Source: Clostridia bacterium (GTDB lineage: Bacteria > Bacillota > Clostridia > Christensenellales > Aristaeellaceae). Taken from it: 64,000 bases of DNA. Position numbers and translations under genes: made by a program. The notes under the pieces were generated by a model. That model ran no database searches, had not been told where the DNA came from, and saw only the letters and a program-made list of their open reading frames with translations. Shown piece after piece: positions 43,011 to 51,358 of this stretch (position 1 is its first letter; every line of letters starts with the position of its first letter). The DNA is taken from positions 1-64,000 of the forward strand of contig CAAGII010000009.1 of NCBI GenBank assembly GCA_900769875.1, written 5' to 3'.

Positions 43011-44084
43011 ATGAAACAACACATCGGCAAGATCATCAATTTTGTGCTGATCTTCGGCACACTGCTGGTGGTGCTGCTCGTGGGTCTGAACGGGCAGGAG
43101 CTGGGCAACGCCCTGGAAGCCATGCGCTCGCTAGGCGTGGGCTATGTGGCGCTGTGCACCGGCTGCTATCTGCTGCATGGCGCGTCCGATGCGGTCAGCC
43201 TGTGGTACTTCCTGCGCCGTCAGGGCTGCCACGTCGGCTTCCTGTACATGCTTTTTGTCGCCAATGCCGGGCTGTATTACAGCAACATTACCCCCGGCGC
43301 GTCCGGCGGTCAGCCCATGCAGATCTATTATCTCCACAAAAAGGGCGTGCCTATCGGGCTGGCGTCCTCGGCACTGGTGGTGCGGTTCTTCTCCTTTCAG
43401 TTCATGCTTTCGGTGTTCGGCACCGTGCTGTGGATCCGCTACGGCGCGTTCATCGCGCAGCAGATTGGCGATTACAAATGGATTCTCATTGTCGGCTATG
43501 TGTACAACCTGATTCTGGTCACCTTTCTGCTCATGCTTGCCTTCACCAAGGGCATTGTGCGCTTCTTTATCCGCCTGTTCGTGCGCGTGGGGCAGCGCCT
43601 GCGCATTGTGAAGGACGCGGCTGCCTCCACCGCCAAGTGGGAGGCATCGCTGGATACCTTCAGCAAGAGCATGAGCATGCTGCGTCACCGCCCGAAGGAC
43701 GTGGCGGTGCAGCTGCTGCTGGGCGCGGTGCAGCTGACGAGCCTGATGGCCGTCCTCTACTTCATCTATCTGGGGCTGGGGATGCATGGCACGGGCTTTG
43801 GCGAGATCATCGCCATGCATGTGATGGAGTACCTCTCCGCGGCGTACATTCCCTCGCCCGGCGCCTCCGGCATGCAGGAGGTCACCTTCTCGCTGTATTT
43901 CTCCGGCATCTTCCCCGGCGAGGGACTGCGGCTGGCGGCGCTGCTCTTGTGGCGCTTCTTCACCTACTACCTGTCGCTGCTGCTGGGCGCGGTCATCACG
44001 GTGGCCTACGGCTGGCGCGTGGGGCAGGACCGCAAGGCGGTGCTGACCGAGGCGAGCGACATGCAGCGCGGTATGCGTTCATAA
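43011..44084 (+). CDS. YbhN/LPG-synthase-like membrane protein (flippase-like domain)
   Basis: 357 residues with about eight membrane segments. It matches the UPF0104/lysylphosphatidylglycerol synthase transmembrane family: NITPGASGGQPMQIYYL, RFFSFQFMLS and IPSPGASGMQEVTFSLYF with conserved Gly/Glu/Gln. In MprF this region makes or flips aminoacyl-lipids; here the soluble aminoacyl-transferase domain is missing, so a lipid flippase or lipid-modifying role is only inferred. SD AGGAGG directly before ATG 43011. Single-gene unit with its own promoter and terminator. Confidence 0.85.
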   Translation: MKQHIGKIINFVLIFGTLLVVLLVGLNGQELGNALEAMRSLGVGYVALCTGCYLLHGASDAVSLWYFLRRQGCHVGFLYMLFVANAGLYYSNITPGASGGQPMQIYYLHKKGVPIGLASSALVVRFFSFQFMLSVFGTVLWIRYGAFIAQQIGDYKWILIVGYVYNLILVTFLLMLAFTKGIVRFFIRLFVRVGQRLRIVKDAAASTAKWEASLDTFSKSMSMLRHRPKDVAVQLLLGAVQLTSLMAVLYFIYLGLGMHGTGFGEIIAMHVMEYLSAAYIPSPGASGMQEVTFSLYFSGIFPGEGLRLAALLLWRFFTYYLSLLLGAVITVAYGWRVGQDRKAVLTEASDMQRGMRS

Positions 44085-44091
44085 CCACTGC

Positions 44092-44124
44092 GCGGAGCGG
44101 TAAGGAAGCCGCTCCGCAATTTTT
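44092..44124 (+). terminator. Terminator of the flippase-like gene
   Basis: GCGGAGCGG pairs with CCGCTCCGC, followed by AATTTTT. Confidence 0.9.
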
Positions 44125-44212
44125 GTCCCGTAAAATGCTACATTGGGGAAAATACGCACCAGAACAGCCATGGCACAGCAGCTTTTCTACCATGTTTCGC
44201 AAGGAAATCCTG

Positions 44213-44241
44213 TTGACGAAAAGCGGTGAACGTGGTAGACT
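44213..44241 (+). promoter_or_regulatory. Promoter of the fucose-isomerase-like gene
   Basis: -35 TTGACG (44213-44218), 17-base spacer, -10 TAGACT (44236-44241), 50 bases before the ATG. Confidence 0.7.
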
Positions 44242-44291
44242 TATGGCAGTGAAATCCCCTCACGCATTGATTATGAAGGAGGTTGTTTCCA

Positions 44292-45776
44292 ATGGCAAAT
44301 ATTCCTGTGGTCAAGCTCGGCCTTGTCGCCGTGTCCCGTGACTGCTTCCCGATTCAGCTCAGCGAGATGCGCCGCGCTGCGATCGCCGAAAAGTGCGGTC
44401 AGAAGGAACTGCCCATTGTGGAAATCAAGCAGACGGTCGAAAACGAGCTGGATATGCTCAAGGCCGTGGAGGAGCTCAAGGCCAACGAGTGCAACGCCGC
44501 CGTGGTGTTCCTGGGCAACTTCGGCCCCGAAACCCCCGAGACCCTGATTGCCAAGTATTTTGACGGCCCCTGCATGTTCGTGGCTGCCGCCGAGGGCGAC
44601 GGCGATATGATCAACGGCCGTGGCGACGCGTATTGCGGCATGCTCAACTGCTCCTACAACCTGGGCATGCGCCACCTCAAGGGCTATATTCCCGAGTATC
44701 CCGTGGGCACGTCCGGCGAGCTGGCTGACAAGATTGCCGAGTTTGTGCCGATCGCCCGCGCCATCATTGGCGTGAAGAACCTCAAAATTATCACCTTCGG
44801 CCCCCGTCCGCAGGACTTCTTTGCCTGCAACGCCCCCATCAAGGGTCTGTACGAGCTGGGCGTGGAGGTGGAGGAAAACTCCGAGCTGGATCTGCTGGTC
44901 TCCTACAAGGAGCATGCCAACGATCCCCGCATCCCCGCGCTGTGCGAGGAGATGGCGAAGGAAATGGGCGAGGGCAAGTATTATCCCGAGCTGAACGCCC
45001 GCATGGCGCAGTTCGAGCTGACCCTCACCGACTGGGCTGAGAAGCACAAGGGCTCCCGCAAGTATGTGGCGTTCGCCGACAAGTGCTGGCCTGCGTTCCC
45101 CTCCCAGTTCGGCTTTGAACCCTGCTATGTCAACAGCCGTCTGGCTTCCCGCGGCATGCCCGTGGCCTGCGAGGTGGATATCTACGGCGCGCTGAGCGAG
45201 TACATCGGCGCATGCATCACCGGCGACGCGGTGACCCTGCTGGATATCAACAACAGCGTGCCCCAGTACATCTACGACGAGGATATCAAGGGCAAGTACG
45301 ACTACGCCCTGACCGATACCTTCATGGGCTTCCACTGCGGCAACACCCCCGAGTGCAAGATGTGCTCTGACCGCGCGGTGAAGTACCAGCTCATCCAGCA
45401 CCGCGTGCTGGAGCCCGAAGGCTCTGAGCCCGACATCAGCCGCGGCACCCTCGAGGGCGACATCGCAGCGTCTCCCATCACCTTCTATCGCCTCCAGTGC
45501 GATTCCAACGGCGATCTGCGCTCCTACATCGCCGAGGGCGAGGTGCTGGACGTGGCCACCCGTTCCTTCGGCGGCATCGGCGTGTTCGCCATCCGTGAGA
45601 TGGGCCGCTTCTACCGCCATGTGCTGGTGCAGAAGCGCTATCCGCATCACGGCGCTGTGGCGTTCGCGCATGTGGGCAAGCTCATGTTTGAGGTGTTCAA
45701 GTACCTCGGCGTGAAGGATATCGCCTACAACCAGCCCAAGAATCTGCCCTATCCCACCGAGAACCCCTGGGCATAA
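44292..45776 (+). CDS. L-fucose/L-arabinose isomerase-family protein
   Basis: 494 residues. The overall pattern (N-terminal LGLVAVSRDCFP, VVFLGNFGPETPE; central EVDIYGALSEYIG; DTFMGFHCGNTP; C-terminal GGIGVFAIREMGRFYRHVLVQ, HHGAVAFAHVG) matches the fucose/arabinose isomerase superfamily that interconverts aldoses and ketoses with a divalent metal. Glu in CEVD and Asp/His in later motifs would be metal ligands. The sugar is not certain. ATG 44292 with GGAGG 9 bases upstream is preferred over TTG 44283. A CMCSD-like Cys cluster near residue 360 is unusual for classic FucI. Own promoter and terminator. Confidence 0.82.
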   Translation: MANIPVVKLGLVAVSRDCFPIQLSEMRRAAIAEKCGQKELPIVEIKQTVENELDMLKAVEELKANECNAAVVFLGNFGPETPETLIAKYFDGPCMFVAAAEGDGDMINGRGDAYCGMLNCSYNLGMRHLKGYIPEYPVGTSGELADKIAEFVPIARAIIGVKNLKIITFGPRPQDFFACNAPIKGLYELGVEVEENSELDLLVSYKEHANDPRIPALCEEMAKEMGEGKYYPELNARMAQFELTLTDWAEKHKGSRKYVAFADKCWPAFPSQFGFEPCYVNSRLASRGMPVACEVDIYGALSEYIGACITGDAVTLLDINNSVPQYIYDEDIKGKYDYALTDTFMGFHCGNTPECKMCSDRAVKYQLIQHRVLEPEGSEPDISRGTLEGDIAASPITFYRLQCDSNGDLRSYIAEGEVLDVATRSFGGIGVFAIREMGRFYRHVLVQKRYPHHGAVAFAHVGKLMFEVFKYLGVKDIAYNQPKNLPYPTENPWA

Positions 45777-45789
45777 TGGATGACACCCT

Positions 45790-45824
45790 CCGGCAAGGCG
45801 TTTTCAGCGCTTTGCCGGTTTTTT
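45790..45824 (+). terminator. Terminator of the fucose-isomerase-like gene
   Basis: Eleven-base-pair stem CCGGCAAGGCG/CGCTTTGCCGG (one G-T pair) followed by six T residues. Confidence 0.95.
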
Positions 45825-45869
45825 GCGTGCGAAGGAATCGCCGCCTGGCCTCCGGAGCCGTCTCACCGC

Positions 45870-45899
45870 TTGACACAATGCGCTGTGATAGCGTATAAT
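45870..45899 (+). promoter_or_regulatory. Promoter of the TP-repeat wall protein
   Basis: Consensus -35 TTGACA (45870-45875), 18-base spacer, -10 TATAAT (45894-45899), about 50 bases before the start. Confidence 0.85.
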
Positions 45900-45949
45900 A
45901 CACAAAAACCCATCACGACCGCACACACGGCATGGGGAGGTTCGCGGAG

Positions 45950-47794
45950 ATGCAAACAAAGGACGGCGGCTTGTCCGCCGAGCAGCAGGAACTGCTCAGT
46001 CAGGCCAATGTGCTGCTTCAAAATCATTATTGGGATCAGGCTGAACGGCTGTTTTCAAGGGTGCTGGAGCGCAATCCCTTCTGCAGCGATGCATGGATCG
46101 GCAAGCTGCTTGCCGGTCAGCAGGCGGATAGCCTCAAAACGCTCCGCGCTCCGGTGCGGCTGGATCGGCAGGAGGCGTTTCATCAGGCGCTGAACTACGC
46201 CAACGACCGGCAGCGGTTCTATCTGGTCGAGGCGCAGAACCGGTGCATGACTGCCTACAGGCGGCGGATGCGGGTGCTGTACATCGTATGCGCTGTTTTG
46301 GCTGTGGTGCTGCTGGTGCTCGGCCTGCTGCTGGTGCGCAACCGCTGCGGCAGCAATGCGCCCGCCCCGACTGCCACGCCGCTGCCGATTGTCGCGACGG
46401 CCACGCCCACGGCAGAACCGACGGCCACGCCCACGGCAGAACCGACGGCCACGCCCACAGCGACCCCGACGGCCACGCCCACGGCAGAACCGACGGCAAC
46501 GCCCACGGCAGAACCGACGGCCACGCCCACAGCGACCCCGACGGCCACGCCCACGGCGACCCCGACGGCCACCCCCACGGCGACTCCGACGGCCACGCCC
46601 ACAGCGACCCCGACGGCAACGCCCACGGCGACTCCGACGGCAACGCCCACAGCGACCCCGGCGGCCACGCCCACAGCGACCCCGACGGCTACGCCCACGG
46701 CAGAACCGACGGCCACGCCCACGGCAGAACCGACGGCTACGCCCACAGCAGAACCGACGGCCACCCCCACAGCGACCCCGACGGCCACGCCCACGGCAGA
46801 ACCGACGGCAACCCCCACGGCGACTCCGACGGCAACCCCCACGGCGACTCCGACGGCCACGCCCACAGCAGAACCGACGGCCACGCCCACAGCGACTCCG
46901 ACGGTAACGCCGACGGCAACACCCACCGCAACACCCACAGCGACACCCACGGCAGAACCGACGGCAACGCCCACAGCGACCCCGACGGTAACGCCGACTA
47001 CAACCCCCACGGCAACACCCACCGCAACACCCACAGCAACCCCCACGGCGACCCCGACGGCAACGCCCACGGCAGCCCCGACTGCCGCACCCACGGCGAC
47101 GCTTCTTCCGGGCGGCGTGCCCGTGTTCCCGATTGACGCGATGCGCGAGCAGATCAGGCAGACCTCGGAACACACCACGCTGGTATCCACCGCCACGGAT
47201 GTCGATCCGCTGATGCCGCTTGGCATGTCCGTACCGCGGCTTGGCGACACGGTGTATCAGCTGAACGATTCGGGCGACGTCGTTTACTGGACGCAGCGGC
47301 AGATGCAGGCGCTTGGCGTGATGAAGGGCGTTGGCTGCACCGGCGTGATGACTGATGAATTCCGCGCTGCGCTTGCCGCCTTCATGGGCACAGCGGACGA
47401 GGAAACCGTGCTGGATCAGTCCGTGATCGACCGGCTTGTGGTGCTCGGCCAGCAGCAGGGCCCCGGTACGGTGCGTGTGACGAGCGGCGGCTACTACGAC
47501 TGGCTGCCCGAGGTCATCAGGAACTACAGCTACATTCCGATGAGCGTGCCCGGCAACGATGTGCGCTGGGTGCAGACCTGCCTTGTGAAGCTGGGCTATC
47601 TGCCCAGGGAGGCGCTTGAGGATGACATGGCAGGCTCCTCCCTCACCATGGAGGCGCTGGTGTCCTTCCAGCGGCGGCACAACCTGCAGCCGAGCATGCA
47701 TGTGTATGCCGATTGCGCCCGCATCCTGCTTGATGAGGTTGTGATGCAGTGCGGCTACGACGCGCTGACAGAGCTTGAGCCCTATCTCCAATAA
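45950..47794 (+). CDS. Membrane protein with TPR-like N-terminus, Thr/Pro/Ala repeat and C-terminal peptidoglycan-binding domains
   Basis: 614 residues. A cytoplasmic alpha-helical N-terminus (1-100; QANVLLQNHYWDQAERLFSRV, TPR-like) precedes one membrane segment (about 107-130). About 235 residues of four-residue TPTA/EPTA repeats (150-385) follow. The C-terminus has two regions resembling peptidoglycan-binding domains (about 435-485 and 530-600; QLNDSGDVVYWTQRQMQALG, VPGNDVRWVQTCLVKLGYL). It probably spans from a cytoplasmic partner to the wall, with the repeat crossing the periplasm-like space. ATG 45950 follows GGGGAGG by 9 bases. The promoter is consensus. The partner is unknown. Confidence 0.82.
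   Translation: MQTKDGGLSAEQQELLSQANVLLQNHYWDQAERLFSRVLERNPFCSDAWIGKLLAGQQADSLKTLRAPVRLDRQEAFHQALNYANDRQRFYLVEAQNRCMTAYRRRMRVLYIVCAVLAVVLLVLGLLLVRNRCGSNAPAPTATPLPIVATATPTAEPTATPTAEPTATPTATPTATPTAEPTATPTAEPTATPTATPTATPTATPTATPTATPTATPTATPTATPTATPTATPTATPAATPTATPTATPTAEPTATPTAEPTATPTAEPTATPTATPTATPTAEPTATPTATPTATPTATPTATPTAEPTATPTATPTVTPTATPTATPTATPTAEPTATPTATPTVTPTTTPTATPTATPTATPTATPTATPTAAPTAAPTATLLPGGVPVFPIDAMREQIRQTSEHTTLVSTATDVDPLMPLGMSVPRLGDTVYQLNDSGDVVYWTQRQMQALGVMKGVGCTGVMTDEFRAALAAFMGTADEETVLDQSVIDRLVVLGQQQGPGTVRVTSGGYYDWLPEVIRNYSYIPMSVPGNDVRWVQTCLVKLGYLPREALEDDMAGSSLTMEALVSFQRRHNLQPSMHVYADCARILLDEVVMQCGYDALTELEPYLQ
46397..47100 (+). repeat. Long Thr/Pro/Ala/Glu-coding repeat
   Basis: About 700 bases of tandem 12- and 24-base units (CCACGCCCACAGCGACCCCG, CCACGGCAGAACCGACGG) encode TATP/TAEP repeats. 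The near-identity of units suggests frequent slippage. Confidence 0.95.
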
Positions 47795-47803
47795 TTCCGA
47801 ATG

Positions 47804-47835
47804 CACGGGAGGAGCAGCTGCTTCTCCCGTGTTTT
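47804..47835 (+). terminator. Terminator of the TP-repeat wall protein gene
   Basis: CACGGGAG...CTCCCGTG stem with inner pairing, followed by TTTT. It lies 27 bases before the transglutaminase start, so readthrough is possible. Confidence 0.75.
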
Positions 47836-47861
47836 CGCCTTGACCGAAGGGAGGACGCGCC

Positions 47862-48929
47862 ATGCGCCGTATGCTGCTGCCTGTCCTGCTGATCCTGCTG
47901 CTTCTGCCCTGCGCCGCGCTGTGCGAGCCTGCGGGCATGCCCTACGATGCCGCGCTGTGCCTGAGCTACCGCACGCTGACGGATACGCAGCGCCATCTCT
48001 TTGATCTGCTCTACGATGCGGTCTGGCAGGGCGAAACCACCGTGCATCTGCCGGACATGACCGCCTACGCGGACGCGTGCGATGTGATGGAGCTGCTCCT
48101 GCGCGACTGTCCGGAGCTGTGCACGCTGGACAACGCGTATTCGCTGGTGTATCCCCTGGATCATCCGGAGCGGGCGGAGGAGGTCTGCCTGCGCTACGCC
48201 ATGCATCCGGGCAGGCAGGCGGAGCTTGTGAAATACGCGCGGCAGCTCGCCAGGCAGGCCGCGGGAAGCGACTGGGAGTGCGCGCTCTACCTGCACGACG
48301 CGCTCTGCCTGCTGCTTGCCTATACGCCTGATGCGGCGTCGCCCTACACTGCCTACGGCGCGCTGATGGAGCATCGGGCGGTCTGCGAGGGCTACGCCAA
48401 GGCAATGGCGCTGCTCTGCCGCCTGAACGGCATACCGTGCAGCGTGGTCAGCGGCTGGGCGAAGGGTTCTTCGGGCGAAAACGAGTCCCACGCCTGGAAT
48501 GTGCTGGAGCTGCGCGAGGGCGTTGTTGTGTGCGACGTGACGTGGGACGATCAGCAGCCGCTTTCGCGCTGCTACTTCGCCCTGAGCGACGCGCAGATGG
48601 GCGTCAACCACACACGGGACGCTGTCAGCGCCGCGCTGCCGCGCGCGGAGGGCAGTGGGCTGGACTGGTACGCGGTGAACGGCTGGGTCATTGGGCAGGA
48701 CGAGGAGGCGACCGACGCGCTGCTGCTCCGGGGCGTGGGCGCGCTGGTGCGGGACGGCACGCCCTTTGCCGTGCACTTTGTGAGCCGCGAGGCCTATCAG
48801 GCGGCGGCGGATGACCCCGCCCGGCTGCTTGAGCGCTACAACGCGCTCTGCGCCGCCGGGGAACGCTTTTCCGGCGCCTACCGCTTCGTGCGCGTGGACG
48901 TGCAGCGGTGCCTGACCATCCTCCGCTGA
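47862..48929 (+). CDS. Secreted transglutaminase-like protein
   Basis: 355 residues. A signal peptide (1-20, LLLILLLLPCAALC) and a transglutaminase-like core in the middle. Catalytic Cys in HRAVCEGYAKAMALLC, His in ESHAWNVLEL, Asp in VCDVTWDD. Such proteins act as thiol peptidases or cross-linkers on the cell surface; the substrate is unknown. The Leu-rich signal ends LCEPAG; ALC is close to a lipobox but lacks the usual L-x-x-C context. SD GGGAGG. It sits between two peptidoglycan-binding proteins, suggesting a wall role. Confidence 0.85.
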   Translation: MRRMLLPVLLILLLLPCAALCEPAGMPYDAALCLSYRTLTDTQRHLFDLLYDAVWQGETTVHLPDMTAYADACDVMELLLRDCPELCTLDNAYSLVYPLDHPERAEEVCLRYAMHPGRQAELVKYARQLARQAAGSDWECALYLHDALCLLLAYTPDAASPYTAYGALMEHRAVCEGYAKAMALLCRLNGIPCSVVSGWAKGSSGENESHAWNVLELREGVVVCDVTWDDQQPLSRCYFALSDAQMGVNHTRDAVSAALPRAEGSGLDWYAVNGWVIGQDEEATDALLLRGVGALVRDGTPFAVHFVSREAYQAAADDPARLLERYNALCAAGERFSGAYRFVRVDVQRCLTILR

Positions 48930-48951
48930 GTATGCGCGTATCGCGGCACGC

Positions 48952-48996
48952 AAAAGGGGCTGCTGCAGGATGTTTCGATTCTGCAACAGTCCCTTT
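48952..48996. terminator. Bidirectional terminator, transglutaminase / carboxypeptidase
   Basis: AAAGGG-CTG-TGCAG pairs with CTGCA-CAG-CCCTTT between convergent genes, with A and T flanks. Confidence 0.8.
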
Positions 48997-49029
48997 GTCA
49001 TGTGGCACGGTATGGCGGGCAAAGCCGGA

Positions 49030-50136
49030 TCATTCCTCGGTGATGAGCAGGCCGTAGCGGTCGATGTACTCCTCCAGGCACAGATCCTGCCGGTACATCG
49101 CGATGGCGTGCTCCGTGCCCACATAGCGGAAGTGCCATGCCTCCGCCGTGTAGCCGGTGAGCTTTTCCTTCTCCTTGGTATAGCGCACGATGAAGCCGTA
49201 GTTCCAGCAGTTTTCGTGCAGCCACTTCGCCTGCGCCGTACCGGCGAAGGTCGTGCCCGGCACGGTGATGTCAAACGCCATGCCGAGGTGATGCTCGCTG
49301 TAGCCGGGATCCGCCACGGTGTGACGGGTGGCTGAGATCGCCTTGGTGCGGCTGAGATTGTTCTCCTTCATGTACTGGCTCACGGTCTGGTCGAAAATTT
49401 TCTGCTGATAGGCGACGCTGCGGTACGCGGCGCTGATCTGCATGCCACTCACGCCGTCGTCCGCGGCGGCCTGAAGCATCACCATCAGCGCGTCCACGGC
49501 CTCGCGCTCCGCCTGCGTGTCTGCGTACTTGATCTTCACCAGCTGCCTGTCGCAGTAATCGTTCATCACCACAAGGTCGTAGGGCTCGTAGCCGTCGGGC
49601 AGGGCGTTCTGCCGGTTGACCAGCAGCGGCAGCCCGTCGGGGCGGACATAGGGCTTGCGCACAATCAGCGCGGCCGGCGCGGCGGTGGGCACCTCGGTGG
49701 GGCGCAGGGTGGGTCTGGGCGTCGGGGTGGCCATGGGCTGCGCCTGCGACGAGTAGAGCATGCTCATGGTGTCCGGCCCCGCGACGCCGTCGTCATCCAG
49801 CCCGTGCTGGCGCTGAAAGAGCATCACGGCGCTTTTCGTGCCCGCGCCGAACTGCCCGTCCACCGAGGCGGAGTAGTAGCCAAGCTCGCGCAGCCGTGTC
49901 TGCAGGCGGCGAACGTCGTCGCCCTCCGAGCCGTTTTTCAATACCGGCGGCGCGGTCGGCGCGTTGGGATCGGGCGTGATGACGGCGATGTTCCCCGTCA
50001 GCGGCGTGGGCGAGGGGGTGATGCTTGCCTCCTCCATCGCCACGGGAATCAGCCGTGCCACGCGCACGCTCAGTGCCGCCACAGCGAGCGCGAGCACCAC
50101 AATGGCGATCATGGCGAGGATTCTTTTGATGGACAT
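49030..50136 (-). CDS. D-alanyl-D-alanine carboxypeptidase (VanY/DacB-type, LAS family) with peptidoglycan-binding domain
   Basis: 368 residues. An N-terminal signal anchor (about 5-30) and a Pro-rich linker precede a peptidoglycan-binding domain (about 65-120; GSEGDDVRRLQTRLRELGYY). A second Pro/Thr linker leads to the zinc peptidase (about 175-368). Motifs: SAYRSVAYQQKIF, YSEHHLGMAFDI (SxHxxGxAxD zinc site) and EAWHFRYVG with catalytic Glu and third His. It would trim the terminal D-Ala of wall stem peptides. AGGAGG lies 6 bases before ATG 50136. It follows the TetR-GNAT gene by 53 bases and may be co-transcribed. Confidence 0.93.
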   Translation of the reverse strand: MSIKRILAMIAIVVLALAVAALSVRVARLIPVAMEEASITPSPTPLTGNIAVITPDPNAPTAPPVLKNGSEGDDVRRLQTRLRELGYYSASVDGQFGAGTKSAVMLFQRQHGLDDDGVAGPDTMSMLYSSQAQPMATPTPRPTLRPTEVPTAAPAALIVRKPYVRPDGLPLLVNRQNALPDGYEPYDLVVMNDYCDRQLVKIKYADTQAEREAVDALMVMLQAAADDGVSGMQISAAYRSVAYQQKIFDQTVSQYMKENNLSRTKAISATRHTVADPGYSEHHLGMAFDITVPGTTFAGTAQAKWLHENCWNYGFIVRYTKEKEKLTGYTAEAWHFRYVGTEHAIAMYRQDLCLEEYIDRYGLLITEE

Positions 50137-50189
50137 CTGCTGCCTCCTGCCGGCAGGCGGCGTGCCTGCCGTGATGGTATGTTGCTTTG

Positions 50190-51206
50190 TCAGCGTCTGC
50201 GAATGCGCACGTCGCGCCGGGGATCGTCCTGCACGGTCAGGCACATGCGCTGGCACGGATAGCCGAAGCACTCCACGTCCCCGCCGCCGGAAAAGCCCAT
50301 CGCGCGCCAGAAGCTGACCGCCGCGAGGCCATGCTCGTCATCGTCGCGAAAGGTGATGACCTGCGCCTCCTCGCCGGGCTTCATGCGCGAGAGGGCGGTG
50401 ACGGCAAGGCGCATGCCTGCATGCCTGCCGTGATACGCCTGCGCGATGCACAGATAGCCGATCTCGCGCGCGGCTGTGTCAAACAGGCACAGCCCGGCCA
50501 GACGTCTGCCCGCGTAGAGCGCGAGCGCCTCGCCCCGATCAATCGCCCGTGCGAGCGATGCGCGGAACGCGCCCTCCTCATAGCCGGGGAAATGCCGCTG
50601 CTCGGCGCGGGAAAGCTGCATGCAGCGCTCTGCATCGCGCTCCTGAACGGCGCGCGGATAGAGCAGCTCCGGGCAGGACGCGTCCATGCCCATCAGGAGC
50701 GCGAACGTCCTTTCCGCGCCCGCGATCAGCCGCGCGCGAGCGCCTTCGTCCGCATCCGGCGCGATGGCAAGGAGCGAGGCGGCGACGCCCTCCGTCAGCA
50801 TATGCGAAAGCGCGTCGCCCTTCAGCGCGGGACGCATGCCCCACACCTCCAGCGTGCGCGCAAGCTGCGTCATATGCGGCGCGACGAGCGAAAGCAGCTG
50901 TCCGCGCGGGAGGGCGGCGCTCGATCGCGCAAGCTCCGCAACGGCATGGAGCAGCGCCGCCGCGGTTTCAAAAGGGCTGCGCGTAATGCCCGCCATCGTG
51001 TGCGCGAGCGAGTCGGCGCAGGGGGCAAGCATGCGCTGCGCGGCAAGAGCCATCAGCGCGTCCTTGTCCGGAAAGTAGTGGTAGCACAGCCCCGCCGAGC
51101 AGCCCGCACGCGCGGCGATCGCGCGCATGGAGGTCGGCGCGCCCTGCTGGGCAAGCACGCTCTGAGCGGCTGCAATCAGCGCCTCACGGACGGACGGATC
51201 AGGCAT
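50190..51206 (-). CDS. TetR-type regulator fused to a GNAT acetyltransferase
   Basis: 338 residues in one frame. The N-terminal TetR domain (1-50; VREALIAAAQSVLAQQGAPT, AIAARAGCSAGLCYHYFPDKDALM) is followed by a helical ligand-binding region (about 55-190). A GNAT-like domain closes it (about 200-325; GRRLAGLCLF, EIGYLCIAQAYHGRHAGMRL for acetyl-CoA, AVSFWRAMGFSG). The fusion is unusual: it could couple sensing of a small molecule to its acetylation. SD GGGAGG 9 bases before ATG 51206. It has its own promoter and may control the adjacent carboxypeptidase gene. Confidence 0.85.
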   Translation of the reverse strand: MPDPSVREALIAAAQSVLAQQGAPTSMRAIAARAGCSAGLCYHYFPDKDALMALAAQRMLAPCADSLAHTMAGITRSPFETAAALLHAVAELARSSAALPRGQLLSLVAPHMTQLARTLEVWGMRPALKGDALSHMLTEGVAASLLAIAPDADEGARARLIAGAERTFALLMGMDASCPELLYPRAVQERDAERCMQLSRAEQRHFPGYEEGAFRASLARAIDRGEALALYAGRRLAGLCLFDTAAREIGYLCIAQAYHGRHAGMRLAVTALSRMKPGEEAQVITFRDDDEHGLAAVSFWRAMGFSGGGDVECFGYPCQRMCLTVQDDPRRDVRIRRR

Positions 51207-51242
51207 GCGGCGTCGCCTCCCTTCATGGCTTCCAACACAAGA

Positions 51243-51272
51243 AGTATAAACCAACGGCTCCGTCTTTGTCAA
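51243..51272 (-). promoter_or_regulatory. TetR-GNAT gene promoter
   Basis: Minus strand: -35 TTGACA (51267-51272), 18-base spacer, -10 TATACT (51243-51248). No clear TetR palindrome was found. Confidence 0.8.
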
Positions 51273-51298
51273 TCTTCCGTCTGCAACAGGGCGAATAT

Positions 51299-51342
51299 GC
51301 GCAGGCGCCGCGTCTCCCGTGTCGGGTACGCGGCGCCTGCGC
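51299..51342 (-). terminator. Strong hairpin downstream of yacL
   Basis: Perfect 15-bp stem (51299-51313 with 51328-51342), with a further CCCG/CGGG pairing inside the loop. There is no T-tract on the minus strand, so Rho-independent release would be poor; it may protect the 3' end. Confidence 0.6.
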
Positions 51343-51358
51343 GCGTGGGGACGGGCGC

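Noticed and set aside
46397..47100. The regular repeat looked at first like a CRISPR or minisatellite array
   Set aside because: Units are contiguous 12- and 24-base repeats with no unique spacers, in frame, and encode a Thr/Pro/Ala stalk.
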